From NCBI GenBank assembly GCA_029379385.1, contig CM055605.1:4933001-4997000 (forward strand): a DNA stretch of 64,000 nt, read 5' to 3'. Position 1 is the first letter of the stretch, and each line of letters begins with the position of its first letter. The notes beneath the pieces were generated by a model. That model was not told where the DNA came from, did no database searches, and was given only the letters and a program-made list of their open reading frames with translations. This DNA comes from Quillaja saponaria (Eukaryota > Streptophyta > Magnoliopsida > Fabales > Quillajaceae). The position numbers and the translations under genes were made by a program. This document shows, piece by piece, positions 35,375-49,600 of this stretch.

Positions 35375-36550
35375 ATTAGAATTAGGATACTATAATTAGA
35401 GTTTGAGTTTCAATAGGTTAGATAACATAATTATGGTTGAGGTACCAAAATTAATATTAAAATTAGGATATTATAATTAATGTTAAAGTTATTTTATCGT
35501 AATTAGGAATATGATATCATAATTAGAGGTAGAGTTAGGGTTAGGGTATTATAATTAAGTTTAGGATTAGGATACCGTAACTAGAATTAAGATATAAAAA
35601 TTAGGGGTAGGGTATTGTAACTAGCGTTAAGGTTAGGATACTATAACTATAGTCAAAATTATGGTATCGTAGCTAAAGATTAGGATACCATAATTATGAT
35701 AAGGGTTAGGGTACTGTAATTAAGTTTAGGGTTAAGGTATCATCATTAAGATTAAGGTACTGTAACTAGGATTAGAGTATTGTCACTAGGGTTAGGGTAT
35801 CATAACTAAGATTAAGATACCGTAGCGTTAGAGTACTGTAACTATGTGTTAGGGTTATGATACCATCACTAGCGTTAGGATTAGAATACTATGGCTAGGG
35901 TTAGGGTACCGCAATTAGAACTAGGGTATCAAAACTAGAATTTGGGTATCATAACTTGAGTTAAGGTACCATAAGTCCATAATTATGATTAATGTATCGT
36001 AATTAAAGTTAGATTATTGTAATTAGGGTTAGGCTACCATAACTATGATTAAGGTTAAGGTACATTAATTAAGGTTATGATATCATAATTAGGGTTATGA
36101 TACAGTAATTAAGGTATCATAACTAATGTTAAAGTATTGTAACTAGGGTTAGGGTAGCTTAAGTAGGGCTAGGGTACTGTAACTTAGGTTAGGATATCGT
36201 AACTACAGTTAGGATATAGTAACTACGGTTAGGATACGGTAACTACAATTAGGATATCGTAATTAGGTTATTGTAATTAGGGTTAAGATATCGAAATTAG
36301 TGTTAGGATATTGTGATTTAGATTAGGGTACCGTAACTAGGGTTAGGGTTTGGCAATAGGGTTATGGTACCTTAATTAGGGTTAGGGTACCGTAACTAGG
36401 ATTATGGTACCGTAACTGAGGTTAGGATACCGTAACTAAAATTAGGTTATTGTAAATAGGGTTAGGATATCGAAATTAATGTTAAGGTACCGTGATTTGA
36501 GTTACGATATCGTAATTAGTGGTAGGGTTAGGATATTGTAATTAGGGCTA
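35375..36550. repeat. Degenerate 18-20 bp minisatellite, telomere-like and near-palindromic
   Basis: About 1.17 kb of variable tandem units with a consensus close to AACTAGGGTTAGGGTACCGT. Most copies contain TTAGG(G) followed by a GGTA(C/T)C-like centre and GTAACTA. A clear stretch is 36180-36260, with successive units GTTAGGATATCGTAACTACA, GTTAGGATATAGTAACTACG and GTTAGGATACGGTAACTACA. Each unit is close to an inverted repeat around GGTACC (GTTAGGGTACCGTAAC differs from its own reverse complement at only two symmetric positions). There is no coding potential. TTAGGG occurs but not as pure plant telomere repeat (TTTAGGG). Confidence 0.85.
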
Positions 36551-37690
36551 ATTTTTTTGTCCTAATTCTTTTCATATTAAAAAATATATAATTTGTCAAT
36601 AACTATATATTAATAGTACTTAAGACTGAATTTCTCAATTTTTTTATTTATTAAATTACAAATAATTGTAATATGAAAATTTAATTTAATTTTTTTTAAA
36701 AAAATATTAAGATTATAATTTTTATGATTATAATATTATTGTGTTTATTTATTTTCTATCTTTTGAATATTATAAAAATATATATTTATATTATAAATTA
36801 AGCATTTTAGTGAATTGATCTGTTTTTTATATATATAATTCATATGTTTAACAGGTTTCCTATCTGAAATTTTGTTACATATCACACGAGATTAATGTTT
36901 AATTTCATTAATAGGTGTTCGAAAAAACATAAAATATATATGGGAGGTGAGAGCATAAGCCATTAGATCAAATATATAATACTAAAGGTCAAGAATAAAA
37001 CATCATTAAAGGATCATGCCAACACTTAAAAAAGGTGATTGTTTTAATTCCAATGATTTTTGCTTTTCAATTTATTTAATGGTTGTGACTTGCGGTGATC
37101 GAGCTTATTTCATATCTCATACTAAATCACATGCATATCATGTTTAGTTTGAAAGGTGAATGGATCTAATTATGTATTTACAAATAAATCGACTTAATTA
37201 ATAAGATTTACGATAAATAGCAAAAACACTCATATTTTATGAGAAGTTTATGCAGACAATATATAATATCAATTATAAATAGGAGTGACTACTTAGTTCC
37301 TAGTAAATCACCATCAGTTTTGCCTATTTATTTGTTACTAAAAATGAAGGAGTTAAATGAAGAAAATAAAATTGTAATAGAGAATATGTTAATTTCGGAA
37401 AAAAAAAATCCCATTTCCATCGTTAATTACACTGTAGCTATCATAATCAAAAAATTAAAATACCGTTCTACATTTCTACTCTCTAGACAGTATATATTTA
37501 CAGTATATAGTGCACCACCTAGAGGCTAGAGTTCGAGTGAAAGAAAGAAATCTCTTTCACTCTGTCTTTTGCTTGTGTTTCTCCTCGGCCCAAATATACT
37601 TGGCGTTTGTTTAGGGCAAAGACTTGTTCGCTTTAAAACCCTCTCTATATTTCTCCTTCTTCAAATTTATTACAGACCAAAGGGTTTAGC
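36551..37690. other. AT-rich intergenic DNA and UBP14 promoter/5' UTR
   Basis: AT-rich, with no gene seen to about 37.5 kb. The last 150 bp contain CT-rich sequence and GGCCCAA (near 37587), typical of housekeeping plant promoters and leaders. Confidence 0.5.
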
Positions 37691-37696
37691 TCAACG

Positions 37697-40600
37697 ATGA
37701 TGGACCCTATGGACCTGCTCCGATCAAATCTTTCCCGTGTTAGAATCCCTGAGCCGACGAATCGTATTTACAAGCAAGAATGCTGCTTATCTTTCGACAC
37801 TCCGGTAATCTCTACACCCTATTCTTTATTTTCTGTTTGGTTGCCGAGAAACTGTAGCGAATATTTAAGTTTTAGTTCACTGTAGCTGTTGTCCCAGCTG
37901 CAATTCTTAGTGCTTCAAGGTTAAATTGTCTCTGGTTTATTTCTCTGAGTAATTTTTTTTTTCCAGAATGAACTTTAACTGGATGTTGCTATTCAACTTA
38001 GCTGACAATATAAAAATTCAGTGCAGACATACATAAGAACTAGGGTGTTCAGTAATATATATATATTTTTTTTCAGTAGCACTATGGTACAATTTTCCTT
38101 GTGAACTTTGTTTGAACGTTTTATCATTTTTCCCCACGTTTACTTTCTTTTATTTTAAAATGGCTTATTTAGTTGGAAATGTTGTGTTAGATTTATACTT
38201 TTGCAGTGTTTGGATTCTTTCAATTGAAGCAATTAACTCAAATTTTAAAGCTTTTTAGATGCAAGTTTTCTGTTCCTTAGTGTAATAATACATATATCTA
38301 ACCATGACATTGGAATCTTGGATATATAGATTCAATTATCTGTCTAATCTGGAACTCCTTTCTTTTCTATTATCGAAAACGCTAATCTTATATTTGCTGG
38401 TATTATTACTTTCTTTAGGTGTAAACAGGAAGATTTTCTAACCTTATCATTCTACACTAAATAGGAGATGAGTGCTCCTTGATTTTAGTTATATTTTTTT
38501 CCAAAGCTTCACAGTTTTAAATTTATGTGTTTGGCTGGTGATGCTGTGACAAATTTCAGAAGTCAAATGGGGGATTGTTCGTCGACATGTATACTTTTCT
38601 TGCTTTTGGGAAGGATTGCATGGGTTGGAATTATGAGAAGACTGGAAATCCTGTTTATCTGCATATAAGGCAGACTAAGAAGTTAGTTCCTGAAGACAGA
38701 CCTTCAAAGAAACCTACCCTCTTGGCTATAGGTATATGACTCAGGATTGCATATGCCTATTTTAAGATCAAGGTCAATGGTGTGTTGAATTGTATTGTTT
38801 CTGATGAGTTTGATAAGTACCTCCATAATATCTGTTGACCAATATATATTTTAGTTGTTATATGGTAAAATTTGATTTTCTTTTTTTCGATGAATGATCA
38901 GTGATAAGTTAATGGCAATATTTAGGGTGCGTCAATTGTCTAAGAAGGAAAAAAAGAAAAAGAAAACACAGTAGGAGGATTTAAAAACTTCTAGTCTATA
39001 ACTTTGCAGAGGAAAAATATAGAAAAAAAAAGGAGTTGAGTTTTTCTCCCACTACTTCCTCTGGCACCAATCAAATCAGAGAACAAAAGAAAATAATGAA
39101 TCCGAATTCAGCTTATACTTTCCTAGCATTAAGTAAATGGTTAGTGTGTTATATTCAACATTTTTTTTCCAGGTAAAGTGATTTCATAAATAGAAAGATG
39201 CTTTGTTGGTGTTTGTTTGTTTTTCTATTATGTCAGATAATTTTCTTAATAGAAAACAAATTTTCTCCTTAAGAAAAAACTTTTCCTTTCATTTGACATA
39301 TTTGTAATGTTTTCCTTATAGACTCAGTGGTAAAGTAGACATAGTAGCAAAGCAAATTTTGCATGCTTTAAGGTTGAGAAATCTGAAACTCTTATTCTAT
39401 GTCTGCTATGGAATAATTCTGAGGTTTGAATTCCATCTTGCTTTAGTTGACACCCATCTTTTGTATCAAGTAGGAGTTGATAAAATTTCCATATAGATAC
39501 CTTCAAGATTAAGCTTAAAGTTTGTTGTTTCTAGCATGGAGGGAATGAACAGTTTGGCCGTTTAAGAAGAGAAAGTAATGTTCTATCTGTTTTATTTTTC
39601 AAAATGTTTATGTACAAAGATATGTTAATCTATGTTTCGTTTTGTAGGTATTGATGGAGGATTTGATAACAACGAACCTGAATATGAGGAAACCCACAGT
39701 ATAGTCATTTTGCCCGACTATGTATCTCTTCCATTTCCTTCTGTGGAATTGCCAGAGAAGGTACCTTCTTTTCTTTTGACTTTTTTCTTGATAAAAAGGA
39801 ATAGAAATAGTAAACAAGTGGATGATTTGGTTAAACAAAAAGGCTCCCATTGAACAAGAGTTTCATTGGTTATCACTTTTGTGAAAAACTGCAGGTAAGG
39901 TATGCAGTTAATGCTATCCTATCGGCAGAGGGTGCTGAAAGGAAAGAGCAAGTTGCGGCTTGGACAGCTGATAAGAAACAAATTAGCTCTTATGCAATGA
40001 ATTTACAGCAGATTGACAGTGGTGTGGTTATTCCTCCATCTGGGTGGAAATGTTCTAAGTGTGACAAAACAGACAATCTTTGGCTAAATCTAACTGATGG
40101 AATGATCTTCTGTGGGAGGAGAAATTGGGATGGAAGTGGTGGCAACAACCATGCCATTGAACACTATAAGGAAACTGGCTTCCCTCTTGCTGTAAAGCTT
40201 GGAACAATCACGGCTGATCTGGAAGCAGCAGGTAATATCCTGTTGAGCTATTTGTGCATAGACATTTTTATGATTCTACCATTTTCAGTTGTATCTTTTG
40301 TGAGTTCAAAATTGCCAAGGGTAGAGGTTTATTTTTTGTCTCTGGGGAACAAACTTTTATTTATGGGTTAGATAGCTGATTGTGCAAATTATGCTAATAT
40401 GGTTGCTGTTTATTGCATTGATCAGTTCATATGGTAGCAGAAAGCTATAAATATTGACAGAGATAAAATAGTAAAATTAAAAATATCAAGTTTCAATATA
40501 GAGTTATTTCCCCTCAATTGTTTAAGATGGTAAAGGAGAGAAAAGTTAACTGTTCACGTGTTATTTTTTTTTTTCTTTTTCTTTCTCTCTGCAATTGTAT

Positions 40601-43600
40601 TTAACTGCTCAAAATATGATACTTAATTTTAGTAAAGGGTTTGTCTGTATTATTATTATTACTGTTTCCTGCTTTCACATTGTTCACTTGTCAAACTTGT
40701 ATGATATCAGGGTAAAGGAGAGAAAAGTTTATAAAGATCGAGAAACAAGTTAGTAAAATGATTGAGAGTTCTATTATAGATATCTGAAAGCTCAATAGAA
40801 TTTTGGAATTCGCATTATTTCTATAAAGAAATAAAATAAATAGAAGTAGCATAATTAGTTATGATCTGTTTGTATCTTTCTTGATTAGCTGGAACAGAAA
40901 AACTTGTGACTTATGAAGTAGTTGAATATTTGCAAATGAAACATGAATATTTCCTTTTTCCTATGGTTAATTTTTCTTCTGTCTTTTTTTTTTTTTATAC
41001 TTATAGGTATTTCTCTTGTTTAGTTTTTTGGTTATGGTTGTCCTTCACGGTTTTCCACAACTTATGTTTAAGAAAATGAGATTCCAATTTGTAAAATAAA
41101 TCAGGTGAAGTGGTTATTTGAAAGTTGAAAAAACAATATTTAAGATGGATAACAATGTTGGAGATCTGTAAAAAATGAGTTCACTTATGTTTGGGTAGGG
41201 TTGAAAAAATATTGATGCTTGATTTCTCCGGAAAAACTATATATGGTTTCATAGTGATGTTATTACATGATATTTTGGAAGGAGCAACACTATACATAGT
41301 AACATTCCTGTCCAACCAGTTCAAGGATAAATAGAGAGACTGATTTGGACATTAGATCAACATTTGGATGTTATCTGTAATAATATATATTTGGATGAAC
41401 ATATATATGTACACACATATGTATGTGTTGGAAGGACAGTTGAATTGCATGGGACAACGGGGGTTGTAATTTGTAGCACCAGCATATCCTCCTAATTTAT
41501 TTAAAACCCTTCTTCATGTAGAAATGAAACTGTTTGAAATTTGATCTTGCTGGTGAGCATTGGTATTTCACTGTTGGATTGTAGTTGATAAGGACTTTGT
41601 CTATGCGATGCTAGGCTCGCCTTTTACTTGATGTTATTTGATTGGATATCAATTAAGATATTTCTCTATAATTGCTTTTGGATTTGGTATCCTAATCAAT
41701 TCACTGCAAGTGTAATTTAATTATTTCTATACTATGAAGCACGGGTACTCCAAAATTCTCAAAGAGCCTGGTCCTTGGGACATACTAGGTACTGGGACGC
41801 GTGGGGGATGCCCTAGTACGTCCCGAAGAATTACCAAGATTTTTTTTTATTTTTTTATTTTCTGGTACGGCTGGAAGTTGTGGGTATGGCTAAATTATTA
41901 GCCGGTACGTGTTTAAAAAACGAAAAAAGGCAATGGCAGCGTTTTCGCTTGACTGGACTGAAGAATTGCATCGAGCCGACACTCTGAACCTCTTGCCTTC
42001 AGTTTCAGCGTTTTGCATCCTGAAGCTTGCTCGTTGCTGTTGGAGAATGGAGATCTTGAGGCCAATGTTGAAGATTGGCTCTTCAGGCCGTTGAAGGTTG
42101 TTGTCTGTTGATCAAGATCTGCTTTCATTTTCATCTTAGTTCTTCAGTCTTCATGCACGGGCTTGCCTTCAGGGACGACTCTGAACCTCTTGCCTTCAGC
42201 TTCTTCTCCTTGCTGTCACGCATTGGCGGACAATTCTACTTCTGCCTTTTCTTAGCTTCCATTTTTTTCTGCTTTCTTGCCATCATGCATGGGCTCGTTG
42301 CTGTTGCTGCTGTTTATTTGACTTAAGTTGAAATGCTGCTTGCCTGCTTCTATTACTTGATTTGAGTTGTCTAAAACTAAGAAAAAGATAATCCTTTCAA
42401 GTTTTAATTAGGCATCATGCCCATGTTTAATTAGTGACCAGCATCATGGCAAGTCTAGTTGCTTGAGACAAGATGCGGTATCGGTATAAATATTATATAT
42501 ATATATATTTATAAATAATTAAATAAATAAATATTATATTTATATTTTTAATTATTTAATTTAATGTACCCTAGTTGTACCGGTATCGTACCATACCGAA
42601 GTACCAGTACCTGTGCTTCATAGTTTCTATAGAATTAGATGTTGATATCTTTTTTTTATTGTGTGCTAATCATGGATAACGTATTGTGGCAGCTCAGATG
42701 TTTTCTCCTATCCAGAGGATGAAAGTATATTGGACCCACATTTAGCACAGCATCTGGCATTTTTTGGCATCGACTTTTCATCATTACAGAAGGTTAATTC
42801 TTTTATTCAAAATTGTACTTTTGGTCTGGCAATCTTGTGACATTGGCATTTGAGAGCTTGATTGTATAGACCTTAAGTCATAATATAGTTTAATAAATTA
42901 TCTTCACTGGGTTTACTATACAAGGAAACTAATTCTTGAAGGTGTATTACAATATTTTCCCATTAAATATTGATGGAGAACATAAGAATCAAATAAATCA
43001 ATAACTTTGTCTCATATTTGCAAATGCTTCTGTATTCGTATGATGCTAAAATTAGCACCTACTAGGAACAAAGTCAGCTTCAACACCTTTGTAGTTGTAC
43101 TTCATGAGATGCGGTCTCAATTTTTTCTTCTTCACTTCTGTTGTTTATTTGAGACTGAGAAGGATGTAATCTCATACAATTGAGCTGGATCTGCAAAACA
43201 GAAAAGTGCACTTAGAATTGAAGTTTTATTAAAGGATACCCTTGAAGTTAAGGCCAAGTGGTACGGATATTTTTGGCATCTTTGCTGCATCCTGCTATAT
43301 TTTATGGTATAAAAACTTTGAGCTTTTAATTGAAAATATGTCTGGAAAATGTCAAGAATCAAGATGTATGAGTAGTAACAGAAGAAAATAGTATGAAACA
43401 AATGCGTGTTCATTCAAATGTAGCTTCATCTAGAATATGATGAAAGGAATTCTCTAAAGATGGATTTGCTGTATAATTGCTTCATTGTAAATTGTGATTT
43501 TCAAAATTCACTTATGAATTTTAGAAAATATCATATTAGTTGCCAAAAACTTATTCTTGGACCAGTTTTTTACAGAAGGCTAAAGCTTAGCTTGCTCAGA

Positions 43601-46600
43601 TAGAGCCCAAGGTTGGTCGTTGGTTCTTAGGAAATTGAGGAAATCTTTGGTGCTGTATTTGTCCTTTGTAGGAGCTGAATCACATCTGTTTTTAAAAAGT
43701 TGTCCTTTTATATGGCACTTGGGGTCAGCTAAGGTTTTCTGACATGTCAACATCTCTTCTCTTATTTAAGTTTCCCTTTCTAAAACCCCTTATCCGTAGC
43801 TTTTTAAAATCCCCTAATACTTAATACTGGATATAGCTCATCTATCTCATTGATGCTTTAGCCAGATTTCAGATTGTGACTTGACTGCTAAGCATATGCT
43901 GTTTTGTCCATTAGGCTCTTGTTCTATTATATCTTTGGAATATTTACCTCAAAGTTAAGATCTAAAGTTACTAATCTTACTCAATTTCTTGGTTTCAGAC
44001 TGAAATGACAACTGCTGAAAGAGAACTTGACCAAAATACCAATTTTGACTGGAACCGAATCCAAGAAAGTGGACAGGAAGTGGAACCGATTTTTGGACCA
44101 GGTTATACGGGACTGGTCAATCTTGGAAATAGGTAAATTTGGCTGTGTGAGTGCTGCTTGCATTAATCTATGTATTGATACTTACTGTTTGTTTTCACTT
44201 TGATTTCTTTCAGCTGTTACTTGGCTGCAACTATGCAAGTTGTGTTTTCAACACACTCCTTCTGTTCACGGTCAGTTAATAATTCGTGTTTATTTTCTTA
44301 TTTAATATTATACAGTAACCCACGTTTCTTTTCCAGTTATATCCTGAACATTTGGTATGTATAATTATATAGGTATTACATAAAACAGAATTTGAAGGAG
44401 GCATTTGGTTCCGCTCCCGCTGATCCAACTGTAGACCTGAATATGCAGTTGTAAGTAACTAATGCGTTTTAATGTTTACATTTTCTTTGCAATCTGTGAT
44501 CTGATGATTATGCTTTGCAGCTTTGCTTCTTCTTGTTTGTTCAAAAAACCATCTATAGGTTTTGTGCTTGTGTATATTCTTGTGTCCTTTGTTGTTCTAC
44601 AGTTCTACTTGTGGATTTATTGTGTGGCTGAGATAGATCTAGTCAGCCATATACATTACATGCTGAGAAAAAAAAAGAAAAAAAGAAAAAAGAAAAAAGA
44701 AAAAAGAAAAAAGAAAAAAGAAAAAAGAAAAAAGAAAAAAGAAAAAAGAAAAAAGAAAAAAGAAAAAAGAAAAAAGAAAAAAGAAAAAAGAAAAAAGAAA
44801 AAAGAAAAAAGAAACCATAGAAGTGTCTGGAATTTGGAATTAAAGAGGGAATATTTGAAAGTTCTGTTTCTGTTGCACTGTCAGTGTACAGTTTGTGTTA
44901 CACCTTTGCTCTTTATACGTAAGTAGATTATTCAAAAAATATATAAACTTGCATTTTTTGTATTTATTTTTATACGTTTTCTGCTAAAGTGCCCTGTTTG
45001 TGTCATAGAAACCATTTAAATACAAAAATGTATAAACTTGCATTATTTGTAGTTATTTAATTTTGTTCTTTAGGTAATGTGCTTAATTTGTGACAGAGAA
45101 ATCAGTAGATGCATTTATCTAATCGAACTCTATTTAGAAATAAATATAATAAATGCTTTCCTGATCTCTGGCAGGACGAAGCTGGCACATGGTTTGCTAT
45201 CTGGTAGATACTCAGTTCCAGCAATTGAGGTATGGCAGCTAATAGCTAAGTGAGTTCTTTTAGCAATTACTTTTTCATAATGTTTAATACTCTACGTATT
45301 TTTGTCCAGGATAACAATAATACAAATGTGGATACCTCAACCACAACCGTGGTAAGTTCTCAGGTTGCTTTTATTGTAACTTAGTGAACTCTTCTCTTGA
45401 ACCTTAAACTTTTTAAGTATAGGACTCGGCTTGTGTGGTTATTGTCTTGTTATTAGGTATATACTTATATGCAGTTCAAGTCATTTAACTTATAAGGGGT
45501 TATGTGCGTTGCAATGTGTGTTTGGCTCAACAATTCAAGTTACCTCTCTCTCAACTTATTTTATTTTGTTTTCTTGATGGTTTTCCTTTGCCTCTTCTCT
45601 CTCTCGCTCTCTCTCTCTCTCTATATATATATATCTATATATCATCTTAATTCTCCTCATCCTTTCTACAAACACCAGAAACAGGAAGGAATACCTCCAC
45701 GTATGTTCAAAGCTGTTATTGCTGCTAGCCATCCTGAATTTTCAACAATGAGACAGCAGGTATGTTTGACAACTTCTATAATGTACCTTGAATTAAAGGT
45801 TTGCTGTAAAATCTGTCTAGACATCTTTACGTTTTATGTCAAACCTCAGTATAAGACTCAATGAAATGCAGGAAAAATTATATAATGAAACTTAGTATCA
45901 GCCTATCAGGTTCTGTATACTGTTTTGTTGTTAACAGGGAAGCTAGTAGTGGGTACCAAATATCAGTTGCTGGGTAAATGAGTTATTGGCTGTCAGATTG
46001 GAACAGACATGGACTTCACAAATATTATTGGAAGGTTTTAGGAATTGAACAGCAGAAAATACGTATGAAAAAATAAATTTAAGAAAAGGAAACCAGAGGG
46101 TTTGAAACGTAATAAACCTCATTTAGGGGAGATTTTGTCTTGCAAAATGGGTTGTGTCTGGCTGGAAAGATAAGTAAGAAGCTATAAGCCTATAACATTA
46201 CATTCCGCTCAGATTACTTTCAGTATAGTAAAACTACAAGACATGCCTTCTCCCATCCATAACACCCAGTGAATAACATGATGTTCCTTCAATTCGAGAT
46301 CTTGGTGATCCACACAGACTAATTTTAGTGGAAGAAGTATATAGTTTTCTTTTCCTTATTTTAAATATGAGATTTGGGTTTCATTTCTTTTTCTTTATAA
46401 ATTCCAAACAAGGAACTTATCAAAAAAATGAACTCCAAACAAGGGAGAGAGTTATTCACTTCCTTTTGTTGAGTATGTGTGGAATACTGTTCAAGCTTTC
46501 ATCCTTCTGAAATGCCAACCATTTGTACTTTGTATTTTCTTTGTTTATCACTTACTCATGGTCATGTTTGAAATCCTTCATTCACTAACACCAATGAATA

Positions 46601-49600
46601 ACATGAGGATGTAAGACATTTAAATGAGTCTTCTGCTCAAGTATTGCTTTCTGTATCTATATAAGACTTGGTATATTACCTAAGGTACCACTTTTGGTAT
46701 TTGTTCTTTTTCAATGGCTCTATGACCTAATAAAATTATTGCAACTGTTGTTTTCCTATCTGAATTTTTAATTCTGTACTCTTATTTAGGATGCATTGGA
46801 ATTTTTCCTACATTTTATTGATCAAGTCGAACGAGCTAATGGGAAACCTGAACTTAATCCTGCAAAGAGTTTCAAGTTTGGAATTGAAGATAGAATCCTG
46901 TGCTCATCTGGAAAAGTTGCTTACAATAAAAGACATGATTACATTCTCTCTCTTAATATCCCGTTGCATGAAGCCACTAATAAAGGTGGTCTCTTTCTCA
47001 TATTATCTCTATCTCTCGTTTGATGTTACCAGTACTTTTTTTTCCTGCAAATTCCATTCTTGAATACTTATAACTAATAATCATTTTGTTTGAGAGTTCA
47101 GAAGAATTAAAAGCATTTCACAAATTAAAAGTAGAGAAATCTGCTGAAGGGAAGGAAGTGTAAGTTCAGATTTATTTGAGCATTAAATTATTACTTTAGT
47201 TTCCTTTTTAGACTCCGTTCTGAGCATATGTAGTTCTTTCAGGTCCAACGATGAAATTGTGCGTCCAAGGGTGCCTCTTGAAACTTGCCTTGGAAACTTC
47301 TCAGCTCCAGAGGAGATACATGAGTTTTACAGTACTGCTTTAAAGGCTAAGACAACAGCAGTCAAGTAAGCCCTGTGATTTTTCCTAGCTTTTCCAATGT
47401 TTCACTAGATTATGTGAAGGTTATTTGTTCAAATAATCAAATTGTTAGTGTGGATTGTATGGAAGTTACCTGGACTATTAAGGATATAATCTTTAGTTAC
47501 CTAGGAAGTGAGAATGAAGTCACAACTGAGCAATTATAATTATCCTCTTCCGTTGAGTAAAGACAATTATTTCTAAATTGAAATGTGAGCAACAGGCCAC
47601 TGCATGAAGTTATAAGAACAGTTGTCCTCATTAGAAAGTTAATGTCCTTTCATGTGAAGTTTTTTGTATTTTATATTCATATGATATCTTTCCCCTTCAG
47701 GACAGCTGGTCTAACTTCATTCCCTGATTACCTGGTGTTACACATGAGAAAATTTGTTATGGAGGCTGGCTGGGTACCCAAAAAGCTTGGTATATTTTCT
47801 TTTTTTCCTCTTAAGTTTTAGCATATTTATATAGCGTTAAGATTCATTGACCAATATATTTGGCTAATGGTATTTCTTTTTGCAGATGTCTATATAGATG
47901 TTCCTGATGTCATAGATATTAGTCACATGCGTAGCAAAGGTCGTCAAGCTGGGGAAGAGCTGTTACCTGAAGGTGGTAAGTGAGAAAATTTTATACAAAA
48001 TATCTTGTGATTAACATTATAAAAAATAGTGAAAAGTATGAAAGTCCTGCTTCATATTTCAGATTCCAAACAAGTCCTACCTTAAATTACATGATCAATA
48101 AGCAGCACTTTTAGTTTTTTTTTTTTTTTCAATGTAAGTACCTTTTACCCATAACAATACATATAATTACCAATTTTGCCCCTTAGTTAATAAGCTTATT
48201 AAATTTAATTTTGGAATGTGTAGTTATTATAGAATAAATGTAGAAGAGTTCAACTCATTTTTGAAAATTAAAATATTTTATTTTATGAAAATATTTTTTA
48301 TCTTAAATTTGAATGGAATATAATCCTAATAAAATTACAATTTATGTTACAACTTCAATAATGAAAATTTATTTTATTTATAATATTTTTTTAATATAAC
48401 ATAAGTGAAAAATAGTAATATTTAAGTTGAAAAAAGATGATAATTAAATTCTTTTCTAACTGAAAATAAACATATGAAGTTTAAATTAATCTAATCCACA
48501 ACAGATTAAAATGGTTAATTGAAGAAAAATAATAATAAAAAAAGAAAAAGAAAACTAATATGAGAATTACAATTATTTAATAACATATTAAATGGTAAAA
48601 TTAGTATTATATAAATTGTTATGGATAAAAGAACTTATTTTGAAGGAAAAATAAAAATAAAAATAGGGCTTATTGATCATGTAGATTTATTGTAGGTCTT
48701 TTTCGTAATCTGAAATATAAAGGAAGACTTTTCTTACTTTTCCCTAAAAAATATTTATTCCCATCTCAGTCATGGGGACATCTGTGCCATTCTTCTATGT
48801 CTCTTTATTATAATTATTGCTCTAGCTAAAGTAATAATATTTACTACAATTCAAATGAGGTTCTTCTTGGATGTTGTTTTCCACGCTGCAGACACTGATG
48901 ACGTAGAATCAAATAAACCTATAGCAAACGAGGATATTGTTTCCCAGCTAGTCTCCATGGGGTTTAACCAGCTGCATTGTCAGAAAGCTGCAATAAATAC
49001 GTCAAATGTTGGAGTAGAAGAGGCAATGAATTGGTTACTTTCTCACATGGATGATGCAGGTAACTGAGTTGGTTCTATCTTTAGAATTTTCATACTGTGG
49101 AACTAACATTGGCAATTCTTGTGATTCATTAGATGATACTGATTGATCATTTCTTTTTTCAGACATTGATGCCCCTATATCCCAAGAAGCACATAGCGCT
49201 GGAGCTTTGTCTCATGTCGACCAATCAAAGGTTGAAATTCTGCTTTCTTTTGGTTTTCCAGAAGAAATTGCTAGGAAGGCACTAAAGGCATCGGTAAGCC
49301 CCCTCTTTCCTACAAATAGAAGAAGCATAACTTCTTCCTCTGTGCAGAGAAGGAAATCAGGTTGAGAAGCAAAAAAATAATGCTAAGTTTGTCTTTCTGG
49401 GGTTGATATCTTTGTTGTGCAGGGAGGTGACATTGAAAAAGCGACAGATTGGATATTTAACAATCCTGAGGCATCTGCTTCAGTCTGATATGGATGCTAC
49501 CACATCAAACACTACCCCTGTTACTAGTGATGCTGAACTACCTGATGGAGGAGGGAGTGAGTTTCTTATAATTCATCTTAAGTATATTGTTTGAGATTGC

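Noticed and set aside
35375..36550. Interstitial telomere array
   Set aside because: TTAGGG occurs, but the repeating unit is an 18-20 bp sequence and not TTTAGGG or TTAGGG repeats; reported as a minisatellite.
44462..44926. 154-residue open frame rich in Lys/Arg/Glu repeats
   Set aside because: It is the translation of the (AAAAAAG)n microsatellite in UBP14 intron 8.
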